From: Bin5 sp965200615
GTDB taxonomy: Bacteria > Chloroflexota > Anaerolineae > Caldilineales > Caldilineaceae
Assembly (NCBI GenBank): GCA_965200615.1
Contig: OZ241377.1
Span: forward strand, 4,092,001-4,156,000
Reading direction: 5' to 3'
DNA: 64,000 nt
The notes under the pieces: generated by a model
Database searches by the model: none
The model's input: only the letters and a program-made list of their open reading frames with translations
Told to the model about the DNA's origin: nothing
In this document: positions 57,308 to 64,000 of the stretch, piece after piece
Layout of the letters: each line of letters opens with the position of its first letter
How positions within the stretch are numbered: position 1 is the stretch's first letter
Program-made: the position numbers and the translations under genes

Positions 57308-58107
57308 ACGGGCCCAATGTGCTGGTCGGAGCGTTCCGAGATCGGCCAGCTACGCCACTCCTCAACGACCGCGATCAGCCCTCCAACCGCTGCCTCAAAA
57401 ATGACTTTGCCTTTCTCAGCTGTTGCAAGCGTCGGGTCTCCGTGGACACCCAAGCGGGTCCATCGGCCCCAGAAGTCGTTGAACCGGACCGGGTTGGTAT
57501 AGACGCTGTCGGAGCTGACAAACTGGCCGCGAACATCATCGTCGGCTTCGGCCTTGTCCATCTGCACGCGCTCCGGAGCCAGGTGAAGGTAGAGCGATGT
57601 CTCGAACTCATCCGCGTGCGCCATCACCTCCGTCTCCTTGACAGAGTTGAAGGCTTCCATCGCCAGCCCGAAGTACCCCAGAGCTCCGCACAGCGAGTCG
57701 GTTTCCAGCACCGTTTTCCGGGCGACAAGATCGATCAAGGGGGTGTTTGAGCCGTGTCCGTTTACCAGGAGAATCTTTTCAAAGCCATGATAGGCGACGC
57801 TCTTGGTAATGTTGAGACAAAAGGCGATGAAAACTTCCGGTTCGATATGGATTGTACCGGGAAAGTCGATATGATGGAGATTCAATCCATAGGAGATTGG
57901 CGGCAAGACCAGTATCGAATCCGGCGCGCGGCGTCCTGCCTCCAGGCAAACCGATTCGCACAAAAAGACGTCAACGTCCAGTGGGAGGTGGCGGCCGTGC
58001 TGCTCAGTCGATGCTACCGGGAGCAGGACGACTTTCTGAGCCGCGATGGCATCGTTCATTTCCGCCCAAGTCAGACGGTTGTAGCGGTATTCGGTTTGAG
58101 GATCCAT
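57286..58107 (-). CDS. Creatininase family protein
   Basis: 273 residues from the ATG at 58107, which has GGAGAAGG upstream; the frame extends to a GTG at 58170 with non-homologous residues. Family motifs are VVLLPVASTEQHGRHLPLDVD (metal ligands Glu, His, Asp), PPISYGLNLHHIDFPGTI, ILLVNGHGSNTPLIDL (metal-binding Asn-Gly-His-Gly) and HADEFETSLYLHLAPERV (second His and Glu ligand). Members hydrolyse creatinine, N-formyl or amide bonds, including riboflavin-related formamides and mycofactocin precursor peptides. The last about 15 residues (DQHIGPVQSHIRW) overlap the broken dehydrogenase and may be acquired sequence. Confidence 0.88.
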   Translation of the reverse strand: MDPQTEYRYNRLTWAEMNDAIAAQKVVLLPVASTEQHGRHLPLDVDVFLCESVCLEAGRRAPDSILVLPPISYGLNLHHIDFPGTIHIEPEVFIAFCLNITKSVAYHGFEKILLVNGHGSNTPLIDLVARKTVLETDSLCGALGYFGLAMEAFNSVKETEVMAHADEFETSLYLHLAPERVQMDKAEADDDVRGQFVSSDSVYTNPVRFNDFWGRWTRLGVHGDPTLATAEKGKVIFEAAVGGLIAVVEEWRSWPISERSDQHIGPVQSHIRW

Positions 58108-58248
58108 TGGTCTGCCTTCTCCAGTGCGTGCTAGTCCCTTTTCCGGAATCCAATCTGAGCCATCTGACACGTTTCCGGTGTATCAGCGCGAACTGGTACG
58201 GACATTTCGGTCCGCCGTAGAGGGATATTCGCTGAGACACTTGCAGGG

Positions 58249-59004
58249 TCAACGAAAGGCTTCGGCCTCGTCCATCGGTTCGAAGCCTACAACCTCGCGG
58301 GCATGAGAAATATCCCTGTAGCCCCATTTGTTCCTGGAGAGGGCATAGAAGATATCAAATCTAAGCTCCGACGGAGCGACGATGCATCGTTCCACCATCT
58401 GACTGATATCTCTCTGGCTGCACCAAACTGAGAACTGACGGGAATCGGTCGGCCGGTCTACTTCATTGACAAGCCCAATTCGCAGGCAGATAATGGAAAG
58501 TTCTGAACTGTCCGTAAACTGCCTGGCCAGCGCTTCACCCCATACCTTGGTTGCCCCATATACACCTGTGGGGCGGACAGGGGTCTCATGCGTGATCATC
58601 GGCCAAGGGCGCTGGACGTTCTCGTAGTCGCCATTCACGAGCGCACGATATGGTTGTGCCTGTTCCCATCCGGAAATCGTCGAACCGCTGCTGGCGAAAA
58701 CTAACCTGGAAACACGCGCTCTGCGAGCTGCTTCAAAGACATTGTAGGCGCCAATCAGGTTCGGATCGCGGACGCGCTCCCAAGGGTCGCGGCCACGGGC
58801 CGAAGCGGCGAGATGCACGACGGCATCCTGACCTTCGAAGGCCGGGAGGATGGAATCGAAATCAGCGATGTCCGCTTGTACTGTGCGCACGCCGGGTACG
58901 AGACTGCGGTTGAGAGCGGTCAAGTCGTAGCGGCCTTCCAGATGCTGGCGGACTGCGCCGCCGATCAGGCCGCTCATGCCCGTCACCAGAATTCGTTGTG
59001 TCAT
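58249..59004 (-). CDS. NAD-dependent epimerase/dehydratase family protein (uronate-dehydrogenase-like)
   Basis: 251 residues, ATG with GGAG 8 bases upstream. Extended-SDR features are ILVTGMSGLIGGAV (TGxxGxxG), a DI acidic pair in VQADIADF, VVHLAASA, VFASSGSTISG and the catalytic YGATK. The short length and the C-terminal region SVWCSQRDISQMVERCIVAP, where the DI/SQRD pattern binds substrate, resemble uronate dehydrogenases and UDP-sugar epimerase-like proteins. It may oxidise a uronic acid, which would fit the sugar-acid theme earlier in the window, but it is not linked to those genes. It is 141 bases downstream of the creatininase start, same strand. Confidence 0.82.
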   Translation of the reverse strand: MTQRILVTGMSGLIGGAVRQHLEGRYDLTALNRSLVPGVRTVQADIADFDSILPAFEGQDAVVHLAASARGRDPWERVRDPNLIGAYNVFEAARRARVSRLVFASSGSTISGWEQAQPYRALVNGDYENVQRPWPMITHETPVRPTGVYGATKVWGEALARQFTDSSELSIICLRIGLVNEVDRPTDSRQFSVWCSQRDISQMVERCIVAPSELRFDIFYALSRNKWGYRDISHAREVVGFEPMDEAEAFR

Positions 59005-59137
59005 CGGATAGCTCCTGGCAGAGGCTTGAGGGAGGTGTTCGTCAGCTTGGGTGCGAACAAGGGACTGTCTCTGATTCCCTGCAAAGAGAGGGGCGTCAAA
59101 GTTGAAAAACTGAGTGGAGGCTTGAAACCGCTAAGAC

Positions 59138-59854
59138 TCAGCCTTCGTTGAGCAATATGCGGCCACATGAGGGGCAGTTGAGCGGGTCATCACTGTATCG
59201 AATATTGTTTAGAATTCCGACTGCGACTTGCGTATGGCAGGCTCCACAGATCTCGTCTTCCAACAGGGCGACGGCCACGCCATTCTTCCTGCGACGCAAA
59301 TGTTCGTACTTTTCCAGGTTTTCTTCAGAGAGTATGTCTGCCACTTGCTCGCGCGCCTTTTTCAAGTAGATATACTCTTTCTTGCGTTGATCGATCTCTG
59401 TCTCAAAGGCGGTCTTTCGATTCGTCCACTGTTGTTCAATTTCCACAAGATTGGCCTGCTTTTTCTCCAATGTCGCCTGAAGAGAGTCGACCATGACCAG
59501 GCGCTCGACGCTCCGATTCTCCAGGTCCGTCCTGTGTTCTTTCATGGCGTCAATACTGGATTGCAAGGCCTGAAGTTCTCTTGGATTCTGCAATTCGCCG
59601 CTCATCAGGCTCATTTCGGATTCTCGTATCTTTTCGGTCAGTGAACGTGATTCGAGTTCAAGGTCCTGCTGTTCCGAGCGTGTGCCCTGGAGTTCCTCAT
59701 CGATAGAGTCGACTTCCTCGCGAAGCGCATCCAGTTCCGTCGATCCTTCCACTGCTCTACTGAGAAGGAGAATCCTTCGCCGGACTTTGTCGTACAGTGA
59801 GTCGATTTCGTACATCTTGAGCAATGCAGCTTTTGCGTTCACGTTTTTCCCCAC
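59138..59854 (-). CDS. C4-type zinc-ribbon coiled-coil protein (DUF164/CdsZ-like)
   Basis: 238 residues from GTG. A long, charged coiled coil (about 10-180, with LDALREEVDSIDEELQG and NRKTAFETEIDQRKKEYIYL) ends in a zinc ribbon: C-G-A-C (near 203-206) and C-P-S-C (near 226-229). The pattern EICGACHTQVAVGILNNIR is that of the bacterial zinc-ribbon family often near RNase HI or dinB genes and possibly nucleic-acid binding. Here it is instead between an epimerase and a pilin-like gene. Function unproven; the family call is good. Confidence 0.85.
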   Translation of the reverse strand: MGKNVNAKAALLKMYEIDSLYDKVRRRILLLSRAVEGSTELDALREEVDSIDEELQGTRSEQQDLELESRSLTEKIRESEMSLMSGELQNPRELQALQSSIDAMKEHRTDLENRSVERLVMVDSLQATLEKKQANLVEIEQQWTNRKTAFETEIDQRKKEYIYLKKAREQVADILSEENLEKYEHLRRRKNGVAVALLEDEICGACHTQVAVGILNNIRYSDDPLNCPSCGRILLNEG

Positions 59855-60333
59855 TAAGGTTTCAATGTTCTCGTGTGCGCTGCCGAAAATGTAGTTGACA
59901 GCCGGCCGGTTTCGTGCCGGAGGAGCGAGAGCCCGGCTTGGTTGTCTGCAGTGAAATTTACTCCTTGCAGAAGCATCCTGGCATATACAGCGCTATGGAC
60001 CGGAGGGCAATCCAGCATACAGCCGATTGCGGCGAAGATTTGCCGCGCGGCTTACCTTTTCAGTCAGGTTGCTAAATGCTTGTGCAAGGCGGCCTGGCAA
60101 ATACAGGAGACCATTCAACTTAACCTATCATATCACTCCTTTACATTTCGAAGCAAAAGGCTGTCAAGGATTGGTCGCGTTGCACTGACCGGTGATGACC
60201 ATGACGCGGCCCGGAAGGAAATTGCCTTTCTTGGCAACATCCGTAACAATAGGAGATACGAAAAGGTACCGCAGGATTGGGTGACTCCGGCTGGTCGAAT
60301 CTTGCTGGCGGCTCCGTAGGGGAGTTTGCGCTC
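59855..60333. other. Intergenic region, hairpin but no gene
   Basis: 479 bases between the zinc-ribbon gene (minus) and the pilin gene (plus). It contains a two-part hairpin at 60021-60052 and a minus-strand TGATATGAT element near 60130, but no open frame with protein-like composition. A 148-codon plus frame across it was judged spurious. Confidence 0.5.
60021..60052. repeat. Two-part inverted repeat in the zinc-ribbon/pilin gap
   Basis: AGCCG (60021-60025) pairs with CGGCT (60048-60052), and inside it GCGGC (60029-60033) pairs with GCCGC (60042-60046) around an 8-base loop. On the plus strand it is followed by TACCTTTT. It may be a weak terminator or leader element. Confidence 0.4.
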
Positions 60334-60561
60334 ATGTCGATGTTCAGATCTTCGCCAGGTCGTGGTGGCCAGAGTTTCGTAGAGTACGCGTTGCTCTTGA
60401 TCCTGGTTTCAATAGTCCTGCTGTCGATCTTACTGATTCTGGGAAATGATCTGCGCACCTTCATCAATGACGTACTCCAACGCTGGTTCCCGGCAACAGA
60501 AGAGTCGTCATTTGAACTACCATTGAGACTCGTCTGGCTCGTGTCACTTGCTGGCCGCTGA
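60334..60561 (+). CDS. Flp/Fap-type (type IVb) pilin-like small protein
   Basis: 75 residues from the ATG at 60334, with GGGGAG about 9 bases upstream; 19 earlier in-frame codons have no ribosome site. The motif GRGGQSFVEYALLLILVSIVLLSILLILG has the type IVb prepilin features: a Gly before the predicted cut, Glu at +5 and Tyr at +6 of the mature protein, then a single hydrophobic helix. The polar C-terminus ends in LVWLVSLAGR. No tad/flp assembly genes are in the window, so the pilin is an orphan here. Its last 14 bases overlap the start of comF. Confidence 0.75.
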   Translation: MSMFRSSPGRGGQSFVEYALLLILVSIVLLSILLILGNDLRTFINDVLQRWFPATEESSFELPLRLVWLVSLAGR

Positions 60562-61312
60562 GTGTAGTCATAGCAATCAGGCCATCCTCGAATTGCTTCA
60601 GAGATTCGGTTCCTACCTGCTCGACCTGGTTTTCCCTCCCCGTTGCGTAAACTGCATGCGAAGCGGCCAGTGGTTCTGCGACTCTTGTGCGCAGCGAGTG
60701 CGGCCGGCTCCGTCGCGGCAAGTATGCCAACGATGTGGCATTGAGTTGTCGGGAGATGTGGAAGGGCTCGGGGCTCCTTGCCCCGGATGCCGGGATGCAC
60801 TGGGATGTGTAGGCGTGGCGGCATTACACGAAGGGCCGCTTCAACCAGCAATCCATGCACTCAAATATGACGGCAGATTGGAACTGGCTCCAATCCTGAC
60901 ACGCTATTTGAGAGCCTTGATCGCGGCGGCCCCCTGGCCTGCCATACTGCGAAGGGTGGATGGAATTGTCCCTGTCCCACTGCACAAAGCCAAGCTGCTG
61001 GAAAGAGGATACAATCAGGCCGCATTGCTGGCTGCAGGTCTTACGGTTGGATCGTGTACGCCTGTGCTGGATAGCGCTATCGAGCGGTTCCGGGCAACCA
61101 AATCCCAAGTTGGTCTGACAGCTCTTGAACGGGCCGATAATGTAGTGGGGAAATTCAAGGCGGACCCCAGGCTGGTGACTGGGAGGAGGCTGCTGCTTGT
61201 GGACGACGTCTTTACGACGGGCGCGACGATGCGAGAGTGCGCAGTCGCCTTGCGCAGGGCGGGCGCAATCGCTGTCTACGGACTGGCACTGGCGAGACCC
61301 GCCAAGAGGTAG
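60548..61312 (+). CDS. comF: ComF family phosphoribosyltransferase-like protein
   Basis: 254 residues from TTG at 60548. The N-terminal zinc-finger-like region has paired Cys motifs (PPRCVNCMRSGQWFCDSC, QVCQRCG, PCPGC). The hydrophobic ALHEGPLQPAIHALKYDGR is highly typical of ComF. The PRTase core carries VDGIVPVPLHKAKLLERGYNQA and the PRPP-binding motif LLVDDVFTTGATM. ComF proteins take part in DNA uptake during transformation, though many genomes carry them without proven competence. The gene overlaps the pilin gene by 14 bases, so the pair may be co-translated, which fits an old link to surface pilin-mediated DNA uptake but is not proof. Confidence 0.88.
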   Translation: MLAAECSHSNQAILELLQRFGSYLLDLVFPPRCVNCMRSGQWFCDSCAQRVRPAPSRQVCQRCGIELSGDVEGLGAPCPGCRDALGCVGVAALHEGPLQPAIHALKYDGRLELAPILTRYLRALIAAAPWPAILRRVDGIVPVPLHKAKLLERGYNQAALLAAGLTVGSCTPVLDSAIERFRATKSQVGLTALERADNVVGKFKADPRLVTGRRLLLVDDVFTTGATMRECAVALRRAGAIAVYGLALARPAKR

Positions 61313-61433
61313 CTTGCCCTGGTCCTTCAAGAAGTGAGGTAGTTGGTTGTGTCGCCCGCGGCGACAGCTGCGTTTTCCCCGACGGTCAAAACTCTGCCAA
61401 GAAGATCGAACGAAAGTGAAGGGAGATAAAAGG

Positions 61434-61985
61434 ATGAATCTGACGGTCCACGGAAGAAACGTTGCAATATCTGACCGAGTTCAGGACTATGTTGACAAAA
61501 AGGTGGGCAGGTTGGACAAGTATCTGCCGCGGATAAGGGAGGCCAGGGTTGAGCTGGTCCGCAGAGAAACACGGGCAGCGGCGGACAGGTACACAGCCCA
61601 GTTGACAATATGGGCCAGTGGACAGATTTTGCGTGCAGAGGAGTCCAGCGAAGATCTGTTCGCTTCCATCGATGCCATTGTCGACAAGATGTACCGCCAG
61701 ATAGAACGATACAAAGGGCGGCGCTTCAAGAGCAAGAGACGCGATGCGGCCGCCGCTGCAGCGGCAGTCGAAGCGTCGGCCACGCAGTTGCCCGATGATT
61801 CGCTGAAAATCGTACGCACCAAACAGTTTGTCGCCGAGCCGATGTTTCCTGAAGAGGCAGCGGAACAGATGGAGCTTCTCGGCCACGACTTTTTCGTCTT
61901 TTACAATGTCGACACGCGTTCTCTGAACATCGTCTATGGTCGCAGAGACGGCAACTACGGGCTCCTTCAACCTCGGGTAAACTAG
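61434..61985 (+). CDS. hpf: Ribosome hibernation promoting factor, long form
   Basis: 183 residues from the ATG at 61434 (GGGAG about 9 bases upstream; the frame reaches 61347 but those codons are basic and non-homologous). The N-terminal YfiA/HPF domain is MNLTVHGRNVAISDRVQDYVDKKVGRLDKYLPRI and YTAQLTIWASGQILRAEE, followed by YRQIERYKGRRFKSKRR. The C-terminal dimerisation domain is IVRTKQFVAEPMFPEEAAEQMELLGHDFFVFYN with VVYGRRDG-like NIVYGRRDGNYGLL. Long HPF joins two 70S ribosomes into inactive 100S dimers in stationary phase. Confidence 0.94.
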   Translation: MNLTVHGRNVAISDRVQDYVDKKVGRLDKYLPRIREARVELVRRETRAAADRYTAQLTIWASGQILRAEESSEDLFASIDAIVDKMYRQIERYKGRRFKSKRRDAAAAAAAVEASATQLPDDSLKIVRTKQFVAEPMFPEEAAEQMELLGHDFFVFYNVDTRSLNIVYGRRDGNYGLLQPRVN

Positions 61986-62097
61986 GAAAACTGTCCTGAA
62001 CCGGATGAACTCGATATGCGAGTGCGTCGTTTCACTCCAGGCGTACCGGCGCCTGAGAAAGGCAGCCCGAGGAGGCCAATTCCCGATAGTCGAGTTG

Positions 62098-62132
62098 AAC
62101 GGGCCCTGGTTTCAAGAAGATTTGGGCCCGTT
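62098..62132 (+). promoter_or_regulatory. Hairpin downstream of hpf
   Basis: AACGGGCCC (62098-62106) and GGGCCCGTT (62124-62132) form a perfect 9-bp stem with a 17-base loop, ahead of the terminator at 62159. It may be a 3' UTR stability element of the hpf transcript. Confidence 0.45.
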
Positions 62133-62158
62133 GGGAGCACGACTTTCAGGTAATGGAG

Positions 62159-62188
62159 AGCGCGCTTCAATAGGGCGCGCTTTTTTTC
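62159..62188 (+). terminator. Intrinsic terminator after hpf
   Basis: AGCGCGC (62159-62165) pairs fully with GCGCGCT (62175-62181) around a 9-base loop, and the T-run continues at 62182-62187. A clean Rho-independent terminator for the pilin/comF/hpf stretch. Confidence 0.9.
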
Positions 62189-62221
62189 GTCCTTCGGATG
62201 TTGCGGAGCCCTGGTTGACAG

Positions 62222-63256
62222 ATGGATAAACACGGACTGATGCGAGTATCCGTCGTAGCCACAGTGTACAACGAAGGGAACAGTATCAGGACGTTGATGG
62301 ACTCCCTGCAGAACCAGACTCGCCAGCCTGATGAGATTGTCATATGCGATGGCGGCAGTCGAGACGATACCGTGGCCATCCTGAACGAATTTTCAGGGGA
62401 AATGCCTGTGTTGCGGATTCTCGTCGACAAGGGCGCCAACATCAGCCGAGGGCGTAATCGCGCAATCAGTGAGGCAGCCGGACCGATCATTGCCTGCACG
62501 GATGCCGGCGTACGGTTGGACCCCTGCTGGTTGGAACAGCTGATGGCGCCATTTGAGGCAGGAACTGAATCCGAAGAGCGCAGTGTTGAGGCGGTGGCCG
62601 GATTCTTCGTGCCGGACGTTTCAGGCCCTTTTCAAGCGGCGATGGGAGCGACAGTTTTGCCCCGGGAGGAGGAGATAGCGCCTGAACGTTTCTTGCCCAG
62701 CAGCCGGTCAATCGCATTTTCCAAGGCGTTGTGGCGGAGGGTTGGCGGCTATCCCGAGTGGCTCGATTACTGTGAAGACCTGGTTTTCGATCTGCGCGTC
62801 AAAGTTGCCGAAGAGGAACCCGCGTTTGCCTGGGCGCCGCGGGCTGTCGCCTACTTTCGTCCCCGCACTGAGTTGAAATCGTTTTGGCACCAGTACTACC
62901 GTTACGCAAGAGGCGATGGCAAGGCAGACCTGTGGCGAATGCGGCATGCCATCCGCTACGCTACCTATCTGCTCTTGATCCCTGCACTCCTGGGCCACGC
63001 GCTGTGGGGACAGGAGGCGCGATGGTTGGGGTGGCTTGGACTGATAGGCGGAGGAATCGTTAATTGTGCCCGGCCCTGGCGTCGCTTGCGGCTGTTGGCG
63101 AGAGACCTTCCACTCTTTGCACAAATGCAGGCTGCTCTCTTCGTGCCGTTAATTCGACTGGCAGGCGACCTGGCGAAGATGTCAGGCTATCCGGTCGGCC
63201 TGATCTGGCGGCGGCGCAATCTGCACAGGTCAGAGATTCATTGGCGAGATGTATAG
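62222..63256 (+). CDS. Family 2 glycosyltransferase
   Basis: 344 residues. The GT-A fold starts with VSVVATVYNEGNSIRTLMDSLQNQTRQPDEIVICDGGSRDDT and has SRGRNRAISEAAGPIIACTDAG (the D-x-D-like nucleotide-sugar motif). An acceptor region follows with KALWRRVGGYPEWLDYCEDL, where the E-D of the YCEDL segment is the usual catalytic-base pair. The C-terminal third has hydrophobic helices (for example YLLLIPALLGHALWG and WLGLIGGGIVNCARPW), suggesting membrane association. It would add sugars to a lipid or surface polymer from a nucleotide-sugar donor. It follows the terminator after hpf, so it has its own transcript; no other glycan genes are near. Confidence 0.88.
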   Translation: MDKHGLMRVSVVATVYNEGNSIRTLMDSLQNQTRQPDEIVICDGGSRDDTVAILNEFSGEMPVLRILVDKGANISRGRNRAISEAAGPIIACTDAGVRLDPCWLEQLMAPFEAGTESEERSVEAVAGFFVPDVSGPFQAAMGATVLPREEEIAPERFLPSSRSIAFSKALWRRVGGYPEWLDYCEDLVFDLRVKVAEEEPAFAWAPRAVAYFRPRTELKSFWHQYYRYARGDGKADLWRMRHAIRYATYLLLIPALLGHALWGQEARWLGWLGLIGGGIVNCARPWRRLRLLARDLPLFAQMQAALFVPLIRLAGDLAKMSGYPVGLIWRRRNLHRSEIHWRDV

Positions 63257-63288
63257 CGGACTGGGATTCTGTTTCAGCGAGTCCTTGA

Positions 63289-63960
63289 GTGAGAAGCGTT
63301 GTGCCACTACTCATAGACGGACATAATATAATCGGCTCCGGAGTTCTGGAGAACATCAGCCTGGAGGACGAAAACGACGAAGAACTTTTCGTGTCTCGTC
63401 TGCGCGTCTGGCGGAGCAACTACCGGGGAAAGGTGACAGTGATCTTTGATCGCGGCATCGTCGGTGGGGCATCACGGGAGTTGAGCGGCGGCGGCGTCGA
63501 GGTCATCTTCGCTCGGAATCCGCAGGAAGCCGATGATTGGATTATGCGTCGAATCCACCTTCGCCCGCAGGGGCTAATCGTCGTCACGAACGACCGGGCG
63601 CTGCGACAGGAAGCAGAACTGTACGACATTGAGACGTGGCAAGCGGACGAATTCGTACGGCGAATGCAAAATCGACGAGGGCCTTCCGCCGCGGCCCGCG
63701 TCGACGCCTCCCGTCCGGGCAGCGGGATCCCGTCTGCGGAAGACCAGGACGAGATGCTGAACGACCGGGGTGCAGAAAGTCACGTTCATCTGTCCGACCG
63801 TGAGGTGTCAGAGTGGCTGGATACGTTTGGTCCTTCAGAGCCTGCAGCCAAGCGGCCGCAAAGGACGGAACGCAGGCCCCCATCCCCAAGTCGGGCTGCG
63901 TTTTCGCGGCACCAGGATGCTCTTCGAAAGAGGCTGAAGGGAAAGCAGCGTAAACGATGA
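63289..63960 (+). CDS. NYN domain (YacP-like PIN-fold) RNA-binding/nuclease protein
   Basis: 223 residues from GTG at 63289 (a second GTG at 63301 is possible; no clear choice from the ribosome sites). The PIN-like core shows the NYN acidic residues: LLIDGHNII (Asp near 12), VTVIFDRG, EADDWIMRRI and IVVTNDRAL. The region after residue 130 is hydrophilic and probably disordered, with HLSDREVSEWLDTFG near 172-186 and a basic tail ending KGKQRKR. YacP-like proteins are thought to bind or cleave structured RNA (rRNA/tRNA maturation). It lies 32 bases after the glycosyltransferase and is the last gene in the window. Confidence 0.85.
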   Translation: MRSVVPLLIDGHNIIGSGVLENISLEDENDEELFVSRLRVWRSNYRGKVTVIFDRGIVGGASRELSGGGVEVIFARNPQEADDWIMRRIHLRPQGLIVVTNDRALRQEAELYDIETWQADEFVRRMQNRRGPSAAARVDASRPGSGIPSAEDQDEMLNDRGAESHVHLSDREVSEWLDTFGPSEPAAKRPQRTERRPPSPSRAAFSRHQDALRKRLKGKQRKR

Positions 63961-64000
63961 GCATGGCGCAGCCATAGGGAGAATAACAGGTCAGTACCCA

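Noticed and set aside
60195..60245. Stretch containing CCGGAAGGAAA that resembles the SRP RNA tetraloop region
   Set aside because: The flanking bases do not form the conserved domain IV internal loops (no GTCAGG before and no AGCAGCC after), so it is a chance match.
62005..62229. 74-codon frame between hpf and the glycosyltransferase
   Set aside because: It runs through two hairpins and the terminator, so it cannot be a normal gene.

Overview
This window looks like a piece of a Chloroflexi chromosome, most plausibly a Caldilineaceae-like or sponge/marine-associated lineage. That placement is an inference. It rests on extracellular proteins with long Thr/Pro 'TPTPTP' linkers, a class II HMG-CoA reductase next to an HMG-CoA synthase (bacterial mevalonate route), an FtsH/HPF/ComF/YacP housekeeping set, and several phytanoyl-CoA-dioxygenase-like genes, an expansion known from sponge symbionts. 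GC content is moderately high. No rRNA, tRNA, CRISPR array, transposase, phage gene or replication origin was recognised.

Region 1 (1-28.4 kb) is catabolic and transport-oriented, and almost every gene lies on the plus strand. It opens with the C-terminal SDR part of a probable bifunctional aldolase/dehydrogenase cut by the window edge. An orphan membrane-fusion adaptor and an SH3-repeat protein follow and end at a strong intrinsic terminator. Next comes a sugar-acid style set behind a near-consensus promoter: GH4 glycosidase, enolase-superfamily dehydratase, SDR and a large DUF5695-like protein. A 16.5 kb co-directional run begins at 11.86 kb. It holds a complete Opp/Dpp-type ABC importer (lipoprotein, two permeases, two ATPases), then a BKACE-type enzyme, a sugar isomerase/epimerase-like TIM barrel, a zinc alcohol dehydrogenase, an amidohydrolase, a small unknown protein, two PhyH-like dioxygenases, a ThDP enzyme, an NHL beta-propeller and a third PhyH-like gene. 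Together these suggest uptake and stepwise breakdown of an organic substrate that cannot be named from the sequence.

Region 2 (28.4-48.6 kb) is mostly housekeeping: a Nudix/GNAT-like/lipase minus-strand cluster, RNase D, FtsH, a fourth PhyH gene, three membrane proteins that include two divergent complex-I antiporter-like subunits, the HMG-CoA reductase/synthase pair, and a pth-mfd pair.

Region 3 (48.8-64 kb) holds envelope proteins and assorted enzymes. They are an Fn3/LRR surface protein, a disulfide-forming operon (DsbA-like plus a DsbB fused to cytochrome c), an SDR, a lactonase-like propeller, a C-terminally truncated 2-hydroxyacid dehydrogenase facing a creatininase, an epimerase, a zinc-ribbon coiled-coil protein, a lone Flp-type pilin overlapping comF, long HPF, a clear intrinsic terminator, a family-2 glycosyltransferase and a YacP-like NYN protein.

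The points most worth following up are the DsbB-cytochrome c fusion, the HMG-CoA reductase whose N-terminus seems to start at a non-canonical ATC codon behind a perfect AGGAGG, the divergent Nuo-like trio, and the long transporter-catabolism run.
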